From positions 415,001 to 479,000 of the forward strand of contig CALNXK010000103.1 in NCBI GenBank assembly GCA_942486035.1: a stretch of 64,000 nt of DNA. The letters run 5' to 3'. The translations under genes and the position numbers were made by a program. Shown here piece after piece: positions 11,706 through 24,321 of this stretch. Each line of letters opens with the position of its first letter. Positions within the stretch are counted from its first letter, which is position 1. A model generated the notes under the pieces. It was not told where the DNA came from and searched no databases. It saw only the letters and a list, made by a program, of their open reading frames with translations. Source of the DNA: Porites lobata. Taxonomy: Eukaryota > Cnidaria > Anthozoa > Scleractinia > Poritidae.

Positions 11706-12907
11706 TTAAACTCCTGATCAAGCAGGTCGCTCGAGAACCTTATCGATTTTCACGATCTTTAACTTTTAACTTGTCGGTGTACATACAACTTTGGTTGCTC
11801 GTTATTAAATCGCCGAAAAGCGACATTCAAAACTGCAGCCAGTGCTATGATAGATCGCTGATAACTGATGATCGGGTTATACAACGTAACTGTTGCCCTT
11901 TCCAAATCATATGCCGTGTAGAACTTTATTTTGAGGGGTAGAGTGTTCGTTAAAAATTGAAAAACAAAGCTGCGAAAAAAAACACTGCCAAAAAAAGTGG
12001 CGACATCAGAAAATGACAGTGTAAATTTGCATGGCCCTTCAAGGCTCCGTAAAGTTCACCTTCAGACGAAACTTTTAACCGCTCGAAAAAATGTTACAGC
12101 TGTTTGAAAATGCTGATGTCAACTGGCTGCCTGGCTCTGCTAGCCCCTATGGTTATTCCAGGCGGCCAGTACTCTAATTTTTCTTTTAATATTTTCATTG
12201 TCCTAATTCATTGTTGAGCGAAGAGACAAGGACTGAAGGAAGCGAGTCGTATTTAAATGCGTTGAAGAGTGAATATAGAAACTTACTGACTGTACAATTG
12301 GCAACTAGCCCCAGAATACCCCTTGCCAATCGGCTGCATGTGGCTTTCGCCTTTTAACGAGTTCAATCTTATTTCTCGCTATTTTAACTTTGTTAGGCAA
12401 AGGCTTGGTCTGAGGAAGAGACTGAGATTCGATCCAGTCCTACCTGTGAACATAAACAACTGCCACAGATAATAACTGCCCAGACCTCCTATGCCCAGCC
12501 AACAAGTCATGAAGACTTTTCATTACTGGCTTTCATGGCAGGAAACGTTTCTGATCATGACTGGGTTTACGTGAGTGAAAGACTAGAACAATCACAACCC
12601 AGGGCCCGAACTTTGGCTGCGCGTGGACGTTCTAAAGTCCCGTTCGCAAGCGGATTTTTTCCCTTAATATGAGAACCTTTCAGAGTGGGTGGACCCATAT
12701 GATAGAGAACTTCTGACTAAGAATCTTAAAGAATGCTTGGGATATCAAGGTCTCAATGCAAATGGATTTCACCTGCTCACGTTGTCTCCAAAACCTTTCT
12801 TAGAGATGAGAACTAACTATCAGCTTCCTCTCTATGTTGTCTCTATGGTGAGGGTATCGGTCTTGGAACACTTTTTACGGTGGGTATAAGTGAAAGGTAT
12901 TGCTCTC

Positions 12908-13037
12908 TAGCCTGGGGCTAGGTTCTGCAGTAGGGAGAAAGGGGATTAAAAAATGCTCGCCGAATTTCTTTTGCTTTTTTGCTTTTTCATCCCCTATTTT
13001 TTCTTTTTTCCCTACTGCAGAGCCTAGTGCCAGGCTA
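12908..13037. mobile_element. Foldback MITE, TAGCCTGG ends (MULE-like)
   Basis: TAGCCTGGGGCTAGGTTCTG at the left pairs with CAGAGCCTAGTGCCAGGCTA at the right, and the match continues through CAGTAGGGA. The flanks ATTGCTCTC and GTTACTCTC agree at 7 of 9 positions, compatible with a worn 9-bp TSD. The ends resemble the two 60-kb MITEs (TAGCCTG...), so they may be one family. Confidence 0.65.
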
Positions 13038-13560
13038 GTTACTCTCACTGTGCCTCACTCCAACCTTGCCCCAGTTTTTCATGAGGGGATACCACCGAGG
13101 TTAACCACCAGGTAAACTGCTATCCAGTGGATGAGCATTAGAAAAACCAATCGCTTTATCCATTGGATTATCGAACGGATAGACACCCTTATGAACAACT
13201 GGACCGGGCGTACAAATGGGTTTGTTTTACAGGAAATGAGGGAAGAAGGGTTTTTGAGATGGGATTTGAGAGTCTTGGGGTTTGCTTGATATGCCGGTAA
13301 ATGTTTAATGCAAGAAAAACATGATGTATCTAATGGATTGGTTTTATTTTATTGTAAACTTCAGATATATCCCGGGTGCTATCCAGTCAAAGGTAAATGA
13401 CACTCCCTTTGTTCACGTGATTCGGGATATTTGTAACCAAACAGGGCGTTCTTCGTCTTGTTCCGTATTAGTTCTCAGAATCCTGCAGAGATTGCAGAGA
13501 AGGTAAAAATTATCTCACTTCATTATCGAATGCGTGCCAGCTAAGTCGATCTTTATAACT

Positions 13561-14062
13561 GCCAAATTCGTTGTATCGCGCTGCGTATTTTGGAACTTAC
13601 AAGGATTTTGGGTTTTTATGTTCTTTCAATGATCTGAGCGGACCTGTTAGCAAACAGATGTTTTAGGTTTACTTGAACGAGTTCAAAAGACCATGGTTTG
13701 TGATTGGTCATTTGGTGAATTTCGATCCGTTTTGTTTGTTTCTGCGTTTCAAGGTTCGTTGCTTGTGATCGTCCAGTTTCGGACAATAATCGAACAGATT
13801 GCTTCGAAGATGTTTCCTGGTCTTTCCTATTCTTGTCTCTTGCAAGAATAACGCAGTCTACATCCTATCCTCGACAGTTTCCACTCACCATCGCGATTTC
13901 CTTCGCTATTTTTGAGCATTCTATAGAGTCATTCTCAGTTTGCGGGCCAAGCTGGGCGAGTGTGCAATAACCTCGCCCCACTCAAATGATCGACGGAATA
14001 TAGAAAAACCCAAAATCCCTTCGAAGTTTGCAAAGCGTGCAGTGCAATACAACGAATTTGGC
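13561..14062. mobile_element. ~500-bp TIR element
   Basis: GCCAAATTCGTTGTATCGCG at 13561 is matched by the inverted complement ending at 14062 (GCCAAATTCGTTGTATTGCA when read from the right). The inverted repeat extends about 60 bp, through GGATTTTGGGTTTTT. The inside has no coding capacity. No clear TSD was found. Confidence 0.65.
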
Positions 14063-14739
14063 CGTAAATATTGATTTCCTTTGTATCTTTTTAAATGAAT
14101 ATTGTAAATTAAGATTTAAATTAAAGTACATGCACACTAATCTATATAAAAAAAATAGATAACAATATGCTATGGTCTAAGAGTATACGTCATGATGGAA
14201 AATTGTTTTCCATTCAGTGTCATGCACTGAATACATACGCAGCTGATGTTGCGGCATGTAACAATGTTGGACGATGAAGTGGGACAGACAGTTGGATCGT
14301 CGGTCCTTAAAAAACATCTACAGAGCTCCTTTTAAAATCGTTATACTTCTTAGACAATTCAATTTACATCACAGTGATCAGGGTATTCTAAATTCAGGGT
14401 ACTTCAAAATGGTATCATTTTTTTTACAGGTTTAGAGGACAATTGACTAAAATTGTCATCTACTGCGCCGCTGGTGAGCTGCACAAGTGTCTGTTTAAAA
14501 CTCGATTGCAGCTCCACCCTAGCAGGTAGGCAAACAAAACGTTTCATCTTAAAACACTTGTTCACCGTACATTGTTGCCAAGTCCCTGTACAACATCTTC
14601 CCAGGCCTTCTCGGTCAATTCATTTCGGTGTCGTATCCGAGAACACTCTCTCAGACCACGTGACCTAAAAAAGCATAAGGACTAGACAACGATCAACGCA
14701 AATGAGCTTCTATTCGACTTTTAAGTTATAATACTATAG

Positions 14740-15250
14740 TCAGCTATTAACCAATTTATAATGGTAATAGGACTGAGTGGAGTCCAATGTGATTAACAAA
14801 TCGGACTCCCGCTACACTAGTATGATCCCAGACCGAATTGGACGACAAGAAGTCCTGTTACAAATTAATCACAACCATTACAATTTCTGAGAAAAAAAAA
14901 ACAAATGCATTCCTTTTTTTTTTGTGAAAGAGCTTTTAAAACCAATTATCCTAAATTAGAGAAAATATCACTGGCAGAGACTCTATCTAATGTTATAAAT
15001 TCGACCATTTTGAAAAATCCCCAGTTTGGCAGGGTAACAGGTCGTTGCTATGGTTATTTTGATAAATTCTGTGGACTTCTCTGAGTACACATTTAAAATA
15101 CGATTGGCTGATCATGACGTAAATGTCCGATTTCAGTCAATTGTCTGATTATTGTCCGATTACAACCCTACACAATGATTAGTGATCATGAGAAATAAAG
15201 CAGTTAATGCACCAATCAAATTTAAGGAAATTGTAATAGTTATGATTAAA
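14740..15250. repeat. Probable MITE cluster
   Basis: An inverted pair, CACAACCATTACAATTTCTG near 14876 and AGGAAATTGTAATAGTTATG near 15225, and repeated GGAC/GTCCGATT motifs suggest one or more degraded non-autonomous elements. Exact borders could not be set. Confidence 0.3.
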
Positions 15251-17079
15251 CCTGAATTTGTCGACTGTTAACTAAGACTTTATCCTGCTTGCAGGCTGAA
15301 AAAACTGAAAAGGAACTTGAGCTAGTGACTTATTTGCTAAAAACTGTACTATTTATTTAATTTTAAAATGCCAAAATACAGACGACCGAGATGTCGATCT
15401 TCTAACGAGTAGTGTCCAGATATCTGTTTTAACAAAATGAGTAAATAATAACAACATTCAGTTTGGCAACGTGGAAGACTGATCACTGATGTGATGTCTG
15501 AAAATACGTGCATTTGCAACATTGAAAATAATTCTTACATTCAGGATTTACGTTTTCCAAATCTAACCACCCGCCCCCTTTTCCCTTTCTACCAGTTCCC
15601 TACCCATTTGGTCACCTGCTACGCAGGCTAATTTTTATATGATTGCCACATTTTGCTTTTGCGCGTAGAAAATTAAGGCAAACCTAGTTGTTTGAAGGCC
15701 GATTGGCGCTAACCCGAGGTTAAAGTTTAATCCAGGTTTCTTTTTCTTTCATTCAAAAGTATCTTCTCTATTCTTTTCAGAGCATCCAATCATAAAATTG
15801 TAGACAAAAAGAAGCTTTCACATCTTAATTCGAATTCGCACTAGCCCTTGGTTATCAATATCCCTGAGCAACCCGGCCTTGTGATTTCTTATATTTTTCT
15901 TTCCTTCTTTTTTAGGCGCGCTGCCAGAACTTTTGAACAGAAATTAGTTTTTGCCAACCAATTTACCCCTCGAAAGCTGAGACACGCCACAGGTCAGTAC
16001 AGTATATTTAACAATTATTCCACAAATGCACTTTGGATATGACTTGGCTATAATCATCCCATATCCGCCAAGCGCGAGTGGAATAATCGTTTTATTAAAA
16101 ACGCCTACAAAATATCGAGAATTCTTCCCGACTTTATTTGAAAAATAACCGATTTTCAGCTTGTTTTTAATTTTGAGCAGACGCGTGCAGTCACCATATT
16201 TGGAGAGCATGATATAATGGCTCATATACCATGATGGCTAAGCCAATCAGAGCTTTAGAATTACATTATCCAATAACTCAGTTTTTAATAATAGTAGATA
16301 GGCTTCGTAATCAGGTGTGCAGACGAAAATCTTACTTAAGCAAAATCAAGATCTAAAAGTCAACCTTTTTATGGATAGCATATAGCATACAAGCAAGACA
16401 TTCTCCCGCAAGGCGTCAACAAAAGCAATTAAACTACGTCAGTTCTAAGGACGCGTTAGTGCCTCGGCTCGTCTTACAATCCTGAAAAAAGTGTGCTTGA
16501 GTATCATGCCTAGCCCCATGAGGAGATGCTGGGAATTGAATGTTAAAAGGTTAAAAATTTTTAGGAGAAAAATAACCAACGATATATTCTTTTTCCGTTT
16601 TGCAGGTTTTAGGGGCGTCCCAGCAGCATAAAAACTGTTTAATGAAATTTTAATTGAGAATTGTTGCTTCGAAGAGACACCTATATACTTATGTTCATCT
16701 GGGATTTCTAAGAAAAAGGAACATTTTCATTATTGTTTCTAAGAGACACTTCAAGCTTGCCCTTCTCTGAAACTCAGTTTAAGCCAAAAAAAAATTGCCA
16801 TCTAGTGTTACTCAGAAGACATTTTTCCATTCAAAGTTCCCACTGCACTATAACTCAGCATTGTTGCTTTTTGAGGAGAGAACTGTCTCTGGTCACGTTC
16901 ATCTGGCAATTCTAAGAAAAGGAGAACATTTAATGTGATAATAGTTACCGTACTAAGTTAACTTAAATGTATATATTTTTTCTAAGGATATTAGCTTGCA
17001 TCGTCAGAACATTTTAGTTGTTATTAGCTACAGTTGATAGCCAATGCAACTGCACTATCACGAGCTGGCTAACATTCTT
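15251..17079. other. No gene recognised
   Basis: Only short frames without domains occur. At 16650-16930 a pair of imperfect direct repeats (ATTGTTGCTT...TTCATCTGG...TTCTAAGAAAA) is visible, related to a stretch near 28232-28380. Nothing else supports a feature. Confidence 0.35.
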
Positions 17080-18290
17080 ATTTGAAGTTCATAACATGTA
17101 CCTGTAGTTACCTCTGGATGCAATAACGGGCCGGCCATTTAACTTTTGAGGTGGGGTATGGGTGATTTCAGAAGAAATACCCTGCAGACTGATTTCGAGG
17201 AAAATAATTCTTGTAAGGAAATACCTGGGGGGAAAATTTCCTGCACCGAAAACAAAATATCTTTCATGGCTTATAATCCTGGGGGAAAAAATCTTACACC
17301 GTTGTATATTGGGGAAAACTTCTTTTTCCAGGAGTTTGGAGGAAGAACAGTTCTTACCCAAGCCAAATCACCTATACGCCTCCCTCACCCCCTTCAAAAG
17401 TCAAATGGTCGGCCCCAAAGAAATATTCTATTGGTCATAGACTAAGTTCAAGTATTTTTAATAACGTCGACAAAAGAAACGGAACGTCTTAGGTGAAATA
17501 CAAGTAACCAATCTTATCTGATTTGTTTATGAGTTTTGTAATGCCCGGGAACCATTGAAATTACAAATGATACAAAAATATAGGTACAGAACAGATTTTA
17601 TCAATTCCGTTCAAAAAGGGTCAAAAAGAGGACCATAGATGCCTATGGACCTCTTTTGGAACGGAACGGGTAAGATTGGAAAGGGTAAAGAACCATTTAC
17701 ACGTAAATCTTATCCCAGCCGTTCGTCACTTTTCAGTGACATCAAAAGATTTATTCTATTCACGCCCTTTTAATAGGTCTTTGCTGGTTAATGTATGTAG
17801 TCTAAAAGATTTAGATCAATACATAAATAAATCATTTGTGCACAGTAAATTCGTCTGCATGTTCTTTTGATCTCGTTCGGTGTTGTTGTTGTTGACTTAA
17901 GCTATCCGGCTACTCGAACTCTCGGGGTGAAACTGTGTGAAGCTTTTCAGTTCCTTTACACCATTATTTAAGTACCGAGCCGCTTACCTGAATAGACAAT
18001 GCAATAAAAAAGCACTGTAGTGGATCCAAGCTTCCCCCTTTTTTAGGCCTAACTTCAACTGTGGCAGATTCAGATCTAAGTAGGTGGAAGTCGCCACTCG
18101 TCCAAAGAGGGGGACCTGGCCTGGAAAATAATTTTTCGTAGCCCTGCGGGATTCAGGTTGGCTAGCATGTTCCAGGCGTTCAGATAGTGGGGACAGCGCA
18201 AAGAGATGCGACAAGGAAAAACAGCGATGGGGCGAGGCAGGCCTCGTTGCTGCCATTTGCCTTAAAACATCAGAAAACACTGGGAAATTG
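17080..18290 (+). repeat. Dispersed repeat R, copy R1
   Basis: This stretch is colinear with 26463-27320 (R2) and 55020-56600 (R3). Shared landmarks are CTATTGGTCATAGACTAAG, GAGTTTTGTAATGCC, a hairpin at about 17622-17659, ATTTGTGCACAGTAAATTCG and GGCAGATTCAGATCTAAGTA. An AATAAA-type signal sits just before the GTGCACAG landmark. It may be a solo LTR or other non-coding element; the class is not proven. R1 contains a TIR element at 17128-17416. Confidence 0.65.
17128..17416. mobile_element. 289-bp TIR element inside R1
   Basis: GGGCCGGCCATTTAACTTTT at the left end pairs with the complement of AAAAGTCAAATGGTCGGCCC at the right. R3 lacks the element at the equivalent place (around 55050-55062), which serves as an empty site, and R2 keeps only a scar (about 26437-26462). 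The purine-rich inside reads open in several frames without any known domain. Confidence 0.65.
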
Positions 18291-18778
18291 TTACTGGTAG
18301 AGTAAAATATCCATGTGTCGCATCAAAATAAAATATCCATCTATTGCTAAAGATTGCTTAGAAACACAAACAAGTAAATGAACTGCTGACTTTCTACAAA
18401 CTCGCTTGTAGACGCGATAGGCACTCGATCGTGTTACATAAAAAATGCGAGCTACGAAACTGAGCCGACGACGGCTTTAGATAATTTTCAACTTTAACGC
18501 GCTTCTTTCTTGATCTGTTTATGTTCTATCGCCCACGCGTTTGCGGAAGGTTACCAAGGTTACAAATCCATTTTCGGTTTTCACGCTACTTTCGACCGCG
18601 AAATCCGCGGCAAATCTAGGATCAAAAAATTCGTTTTTGGATTCCCGAAACGAACAAAACCAGAAAGATATTTGTCTATAATGCGGCTGTGTGGTCAGTC
18701 CTGTAAAGTAAGTGGCAACAATTCTCAATATACTTTAACTGCGAATTTTAACAGTTTAAGAAGAAGCAATAATTAACA

Positions 18779-18912
18779 AATATTGGACGAGGTTTAGCAA
18801 AATATCGTGATTTGTCAGTGGCAAGCTGATCAATTATTTGCCAAAGCCGAGGGCTAAGGCAAATAAATGATCTGAGAGACACTGACAAATCGCGATATTT
18901 TGGATAACCGAG
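18779..18912. mobile_element. Foldback element, first copy
   Basis: The arms ATTGGACGAGG...AATATCGTGATTTGTCAGTG...GATCAATTATTTGCC and their complements (GGCAAATAA...GATCTGAGAGACACTGACAAATCGCGATATTTT...) fold on a short loop GAGGGCT. This is a near-palindromic MITE, also seen at 19187-19335. Confidence 0.6.
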
Positions 18913-19186
18913 ATTAATAGTTGTTTCATTATTAGATCACCGAGTTTGTGTTTTAATTAATATCTTTGGGAAGCGAAGTGATCCATCTCTTTTCACCCAA
19001 GAAAGATCGCAAGATTGAGAAAGGCGTAGTTTCGTTTACTCATGGGCAGAATATTATTTGCAGCCAAACACAGCTGGACGACATTGCGCATGAACAGACC
19101 ATTATTTGTAGGCAGTTACTTGCAGGTTACGTGATAGGCTTTCGGTCAATGAAAAGGAAGAAAAATTTGCGTGGGATGATAATAAA

Positions 19187-19335
19187 ACTTATTGGACGAG
19201 GTTGAGCGAAATATCTTGATTTGTCGGTGCAGGTGGCGAGCAGATCAATTATTTGCCAAAGCCGAAGGCTGAGGCAAATAATTGATCTGCGAGACACTGA
19301 CAAATCACGATGTTTTGCGATAACCGAGTCCAATA
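19187..19335. mobile_element. Foldback element, second copy
   Basis: It has the same arms as the previous element (TTATTGGACGAGG, ATTTGTCGGTG, CAGATCAATTATTTGCC and complements). The flanking ~200 bp (CAGAATATTATTTGCAGCC, CAGACCATTATTTGTAGGCAG) is also repeated at about 18966-19160 and 19370-19570, so a larger unit was locally duplicated. A third relative is at 33225-33490. Confidence 0.6.
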
Positions 19336-19867
19336 ATTTTTTTATCTTTCACTGATCACCGAGTTTGTTTTTAAACTATTTGCAAAGCGATCTATGCCAT
19401 TGTCAAGCAAGAGCTATCGCAAGAAGGAGAAAAGCGTGGTTTCATTACGCATGAGCAGAATATTATTTGCAGCCATACACTAAGCCAAACACAGTTGGAC
19501 GACAGACCATTATTTGTAGGCAGTTATTCGCAGGTCACCTGATAGGCACTCATCCAATGAAAAGAAGAAAAATTTGCATCGAATTATAAGGAGTATTATT
19601 ACAAAAATTTACAAATTATCTGGAGGCATCCACAGCCATACTGCAGCCGTACTATGCAATTGACAATGACAGGGGTAGCGAGGTCGATATATATTTTTTT
19701 CAATTCCTCAAATTTTATTGCGATCCACGTTCCAGTTGTTCATTATATTTGTCTGCCTCCTGTCAAAGAACATGAAGGATATTCTTTATTTTTAGAAATC
19801 CTAAGAGTCGATAATGGTAAGCTCTGCTTATTCACCATTTTCACATAGACCATAATGCGCCTTGTTA

Positions 19868-19968
19868 AACCCCAAAATTTTGCATAGCCATTGTCCTCTA
19901 TTCTTTTGGGATGACTGTAATACCTAGGAGAAACTGGAAACAATTGTGATGCAAAATTTGGGGAGGGG
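19868..19968. mobile_element. Foldback element with CCCCAAAATTTTGCAT end
   Basis: The left arm CCCCAAAATTTTGCATAGCC pairs with TGATGCAAAATTTGGGG on the right. The same arms are found in the hairpin at 24499-24674. Short open frames across it are not genes. Confidence 0.5.
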
Positions 19969-20171
19969 AAGGGGGTAAACAAGATGTGCTTTAAAGTGAT
20001 AGTCAAAAGTAGTATGATAGGGACCGAATTAACCCCTCTTTTGCGGATTTAATTAACTTTTGAATGAGTTACATCGAATACCTTGGAAGCTTAGTAATTT
20101 TCTTCGTGCATCCCATTATAATTACTGATAGCAACTGGTCAGGTTGGTTGAGACTACCGTATTTAATTCCC

Positions 20172-20480
20172 TAACGCCGCGGCATCTATGAAATTTTAGC
20201 GATTCCAATGCGGCGTTTATTCGAGGACAACGTTTATTTCGAAATCACTGTTTTTCACTGACAACAGTTATTGTAAATCGTTTGTAAATATTATGTGATT
20301 TGGAGGTTCCAATGTCTCCCTTATTTTGCTGAGATAAAATAGTAAATGTCTGGATGGTGTAAATTACCAAGTTGTACTGAGGTTTTTCTTATCATGCTTA
20401 TTATCCTCCAGTAAACGCTGCATTCTTCTGATTAGATGTGGCGTTTATTCGAAGGCGGTGTTTGATCGAATAAATAAGGT
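20172..20480. repeat. GGCGTTTATTCGA repeat element
   Basis: The motif GCGGCGTTTATTCGAGG occurs near 20210 and again as GTGGCGTTTATTCGAAGG near 20437, with a related CGGTGTTTGATCGAATAAA end. This looks like a MITE or its tandem remnant. Borders are approximate. Confidence 0.35.
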
Positions 20481-21069
20481 AACCACTTGCCTGTTGGAGG
20501 TAATCCTGCCTTTCTGCCCTATATTTAAGTGTAAAAATATAGTTTTTGGTTCTTTATAGACCATTCGAAACAAAATGAAGACTTAGCAGGAGTAAATTAG
20601 TTTTGCTGAAAAGTCAGTTTGAGTGCGGAGAAAAACTGCTGCAAGTAAAATTGGTAATGGCGTCATTTCGTTGCTATAACAACTCCGATGTCATTGTAAC
20701 CCCGATCAGAACAAATTTTCATCTTTATCTAATACAGCTGTAGTGGTAATTTTTCCAAATGTTTGTTAATAGCGGCGTAGTTTATACTCAAATTTCGTAG
20801 GTATTGACCCTGAAAAACCCTATCGGGCAGTTGAATTCATCTGTCTGGGTCTTCATTTTCTTTTTCTGTTTTTAACTCACCCTTTTTCTTCACTCTCCCT
20901 TTTTTGTCCACGGCTACTAAACCTGAATTAAACTTTGTAGAAACATTTGGCTTCCTTTTGCCTTTCTTAATGTAATAATTTTTAGATCTTAAAACTATTT
21001 AAATGACTTCGCATAATTTGTTCAAGTTTCATTTTAAAGTCTATCGTTTTGCCTCAATACAAAGCAGGC

Positions 21070-22357
21070 CATAACTCTGATTCTCTTATTCTCTCCTAAT
21101 CACTTGTGGAGTACCTCAGGGATCCATTCTTGGACCTCCGTTGTTTTTGCTATATATTAATGATTTACCAAACACTTCGAAACTGCTCAGTTTTCACTTA
21201 TTTGCTGATGACACTAATATATATTTTTCACGAAAAAACCTTAATGATCTTGAACTAATCTTAAATCAAGAGCTCCATGCAGTTGCTGAGTGGATGAAAT
21301 CTAATAGACTAGCTCTCAGTATTTTGAAAACTAATTTTGTTCTTTTTCATTCTAAGAAACTAAAACCATACAAGTCATTAAATTTAAAAATTGATGGTGT
21401 GAACATCCACGAAGTTTCCATGGTCAAATTCTTAGGTGTCACTTTTGACTCAAACTTGACTTGGAAGAATCATGTTAATGAACTCTGCTTAAAACTATCG
21501 AAAACTGTACGTATATTTTCCAAATTAAGGTACTATGTTAATGTTGATATACTTATTATGCTTTACTATTCCCTTATTTACCCCTTTCTTTCTTATGGTA
21601 TTCAAGGTTGGGGTCTCACATACCCAGCCTACCTCAAACCAGTTACTACTTTGCAAAAACGAGTCATCAGAATAATGGCTTTTTCCGACCCCAGATCTCA
21701 TTCTGAGCCATTGCTGAAGTCTCTCAGACTCCTAAAATTCTGTGATATAATTCATCTTGAAATTCTCTCTTTTGTTTACCAGTGGTACCATAAACTAAGC
21801 CCTTCTTGTTTTGTTAATTATTTTAACCCAGTATCTTCAATTCGTTCATATAATACACGTCAATCAAAGAGTGATAATCTGTTTGTAAAATCTGTTCATA
21901 CCACTCAATACGGCATTCGTTCTCTCAGTTACACTGGTCCAAAACTTTGGAATTCTTTATCTATTGATGTTAAGAAAATCAAGCCGTTTTCCAGTTTTCG
22001 TCAATATATCAAGAATTCTGTGATTGATGGTTATAATACTATTATTGATTCCTAGTGTTTTACGATTATATAATCTTAACTACTATTTAATTAATGAAGT
22101 AATACTTAATAATCTAAAAGAACTAGTTTGTATCTATATTCCTTCTACTCATATTCTTGTTTGGGTCACCTACTCGGTTAGTTCCACGAACTATTTAGGT
22201 GTCCCAAACTCTGCACAATGAATCTACAATTGAAATCCTCTTTCCCTTCACAATCTCTCGATTTTATATTTTAAAGCACTAATTTGTATTAATTATAATT
22301 ATTCTGTGTGAGTTTAAATAAAAATTGACTTGACTTGAGTTGACTTGATTTGACTTA
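21070..22357 (+). mobile_element. 5'-truncated CR1/L2-like LINE inside copy 1 block
   Basis: The insert contains a reverse transcriptase C-terminal half and ends in a TTGAC-rich tail (TTGACTTGACTTGAGTTGACT). In the uninterrupted paralogous segments near 32945 and 54270 the site reads, as complement, CAAAGCAGGAAGTGCTTAAATATTA. Here CAAAGCAGG and TAAATATTA lie on either side of the LINE, so about 7 bp were lost at insertion and no TSD formed. Confidence 0.8.
21081..22055 (+). pseudogene. LINE reverse transcriptase, C-terminal fragment
   Basis: The open frame starts after a TGA at 21078-21080 and reads GVPQGSILGPPLFLLYINDLPN, then HLFADDTNIYF with the catalytic FADD motif, then the thumb-type VKFLGVTFDSNLTWKNHV segment, and the late YTGPKLWNSL motif. 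These are conserved blocks of non-LTR retrotransposon reverse transcriptase. The fingers domain and the endonuclease are missing because of 5' truncation. The 325-codon frame is otherwise undamaged, so the insertion is probably not old. It is not expected to be mobile. Confidence 0.85.
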
Positions 22358-23382
22358 AATATTAGAACGCTAATTGCGAGGAAGCTCAAGGAAATCACTT
22401 GGCTTGTAAATAATAGGCTCCCTTAATTAGTTATTATAAAAGGAAGTATGATCAGAAGTATACAAGTCAAATCGATGACAGAGCTACTTAACAGTACACA
22501 TTATAATTATACATAATATGTATGTTACCTCTTTTCTTAAGCATGGCGGCGTTACGATGAGGCCGAAACGTCAACTTTTTACCCTTTTTTTTTACTTGTT
22601 TTTGCTTCAGTAAATCACTTGTCATTCATTTTTAAAATCTAGGGATCCTCCCTGTGGTTAGTAGTGGAAGGTATATACTGAGTACCAGAAACGCTTCCTA
22701 AACGTGCTTCAGGGGAATATTGAAAAAATGCAAGAGCCATAATGGCTCTTGAAAAATGTCATATCTCTGTCATGATGCCAGCACGCAATGTTTATACTTT
22801 TCGGTCTTTTCGGCTATTCTAAGAAACTGACTGTCTGGAAACTACAAAGAAATAATTTTCCATTAGACAGTTTTTTGTTTTTCCGTTTCTTATACATGAC
22901 TTTTAAACATGCCATTAGTGTTTTTGATTTTCCGTTAGCCTGCTCATGTCGAAAATGTCTTATTCGTCTCCTTACAGGTCGTTTTGCTGTAAGTCGCGCT
23001 TCGATACAAGTTGATTCAGGAGAAGGCCAGGTAAAAGGTTTCGCGTTACGTTGGAGGAACATTCACACCATATGTTTTTATCGTTCACGCTCTTACGACT
23101 ATACTTTAAATATGATCAAATTTTTGAGTGCAGTTTTTCCTGCTTAAGTTTGTATCGAAACGACCGGTTTACGGTTTCCATTCGTCATATTCCGGCATAA
23201 TGTTTCTTTTTCTGGCGAATTTACATTCTTGTGGATTATAACCTATCTTATGGCATAAGGAACGACTTTCGATAGGTTTTATGGCTTGTTTTTAAGGCCT
23301 TAAGTTTTGCCAGTGTCTGGATTAAATATAAGCATATAAATCATAGTCCACTGAGTTTGACCCATTTTGCTTATCAGTTATG

Positions 23383-24321
23383 TCAAATTGGCGTGCAGCA
23401 TTCCAAGTCTTTCGCAGATTTTCCGCGAGCAACTACGGTTCCTTTTTCTTCTATTTTCATGTCCTTCGCCCCTGGATTTTTGAAATTATCGCCGCAAGTT
23501 TCAATCTGCTGTCCCTCAGCTTTCGACTGACATTCGTTGGGTTCCACTGACTTGCTCTTGCTCGAATTCGTTGTTTCGAAGACCTCAGGTATATTTTCGA
23601 ACTCGAAGAATTTGCGAAAGAAGAATATGGTCAAACTTCCTCTGTAGCCAACATCCAAGGCTAACAAAACGCTGTCTATTTCACGGAACTCGCTTTGACG
23701 ATTTATCTCTCTAGCGACCAAGAATGAATCGTACAAAAATAATGCAAGCATTCGCAAACCGTACGAGAATAAAGTTATTCGATACAAGACGATCAGCTTT
23801 TCACTTCTTCCTCCCCGCGGAAAATGTTGAAAAAACCAATCCCTTACCGTAGAAAGTTGCACAAAGCTAAGAGCACAAGCTAACATTGTAGTCGAAGCGA
23901 ACTCTAAGAGCACCGAAAAGCCGAGCACAACAAGAACAGGATTGTTTTCGTTAATACCCGGAATAACAGCTATAAGAACGTTCGTTATGATACGCGCAAC
24001 CCACAAAGCCGTCCACATCCAAAAATGAGCCTGTTTTACGAGAGCCCTGAGAAAGTTTTTGAACTTGAAATCTTTCCATCTATAGATGAGGAAGATCAGA
24101 AAGCAAGAAACAATAGTCTCCACGAAAGTGCTTGTAGTATTAAGGCTGTCAATAGCTCTCTGCGAAAGTCCCAGCCAGCCTTCGCATCTTTCGATACTGC
24201 TTCCTGCTCTAATAATGCAAATGACGCTGGTAACGAAGAACGTGACAGTGAAAAATGTCCTCAAAAGCAAGAGAACAACTATACAGATCACTGCAGCAGC
24301 TAAGCGGCGGTTTTTCTCCAT
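23383..24321 (-). CDS. Multi-pass membrane protein of unknown family, copy 1
   Basis: This intact intronless frame of 312 residues begins MEKNRRLAAAVIC. I count about six hydrophobic segments (around residues 8-36, 66-82, 99-121, 128-155, 176-203 and 215-236), then a polar Lys/Glu-rich tail of about 70 residues. Conserved features shared with its paralogs are RCEGWLGLSQRAID, a glycosylation sequon NTTS at 61, IPGINENNP, and RGGRSEKL. I do not recognise the family. It is the only copy on the minus strand and lacks the downstream solo LTR. The 5' flank near the ATG (GTCCGA, AGCA, TAAAGCAAATCA) matches those of copies 2 and 3. A receptor or channel-like role is possible but unsupported. Confidence 0.8.
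   Translation of the reverse strand: MEKNRRLAAAVICIVVLLLLRTFFTVTFFVTSVICIIRAGSSIERCEGWLGLSQRAIDSLNTTSTFVETIVSCFLIFLIYRWKDFKFKNFLRALVKQAHFWMWTALWVARIITNVLIAVIPGINENNPVLVVLGFSVLLEFASTTMLACALSFVQLSTVRDWFFQHFPRGGRSEKLIVLYRITLFSYGLRMLALFLYDSFLVAREINRQSEFREIDSVLLALDVGYRGSLTIFFFRKFFEFENIPEVFETTNSSKSKSVEPNECQSKAEGQQIETCGDNFKNPGAKDMKIEEKGTVVARGKSAKDLECCTPI

Noticed and set aside
12683..12748. A possible exon (WVDPYDRELLTKNLKECLGYQ) with acceptor CTTTCAG
   Set aside because: It looks plausible by itself, but I found no partner exons and no recognised family, so it was left out.
17089..17445. Overlapping open frames on both strands
   Set aside because: They lie within the purine-rich TIR element in R1 and reflect base composition.
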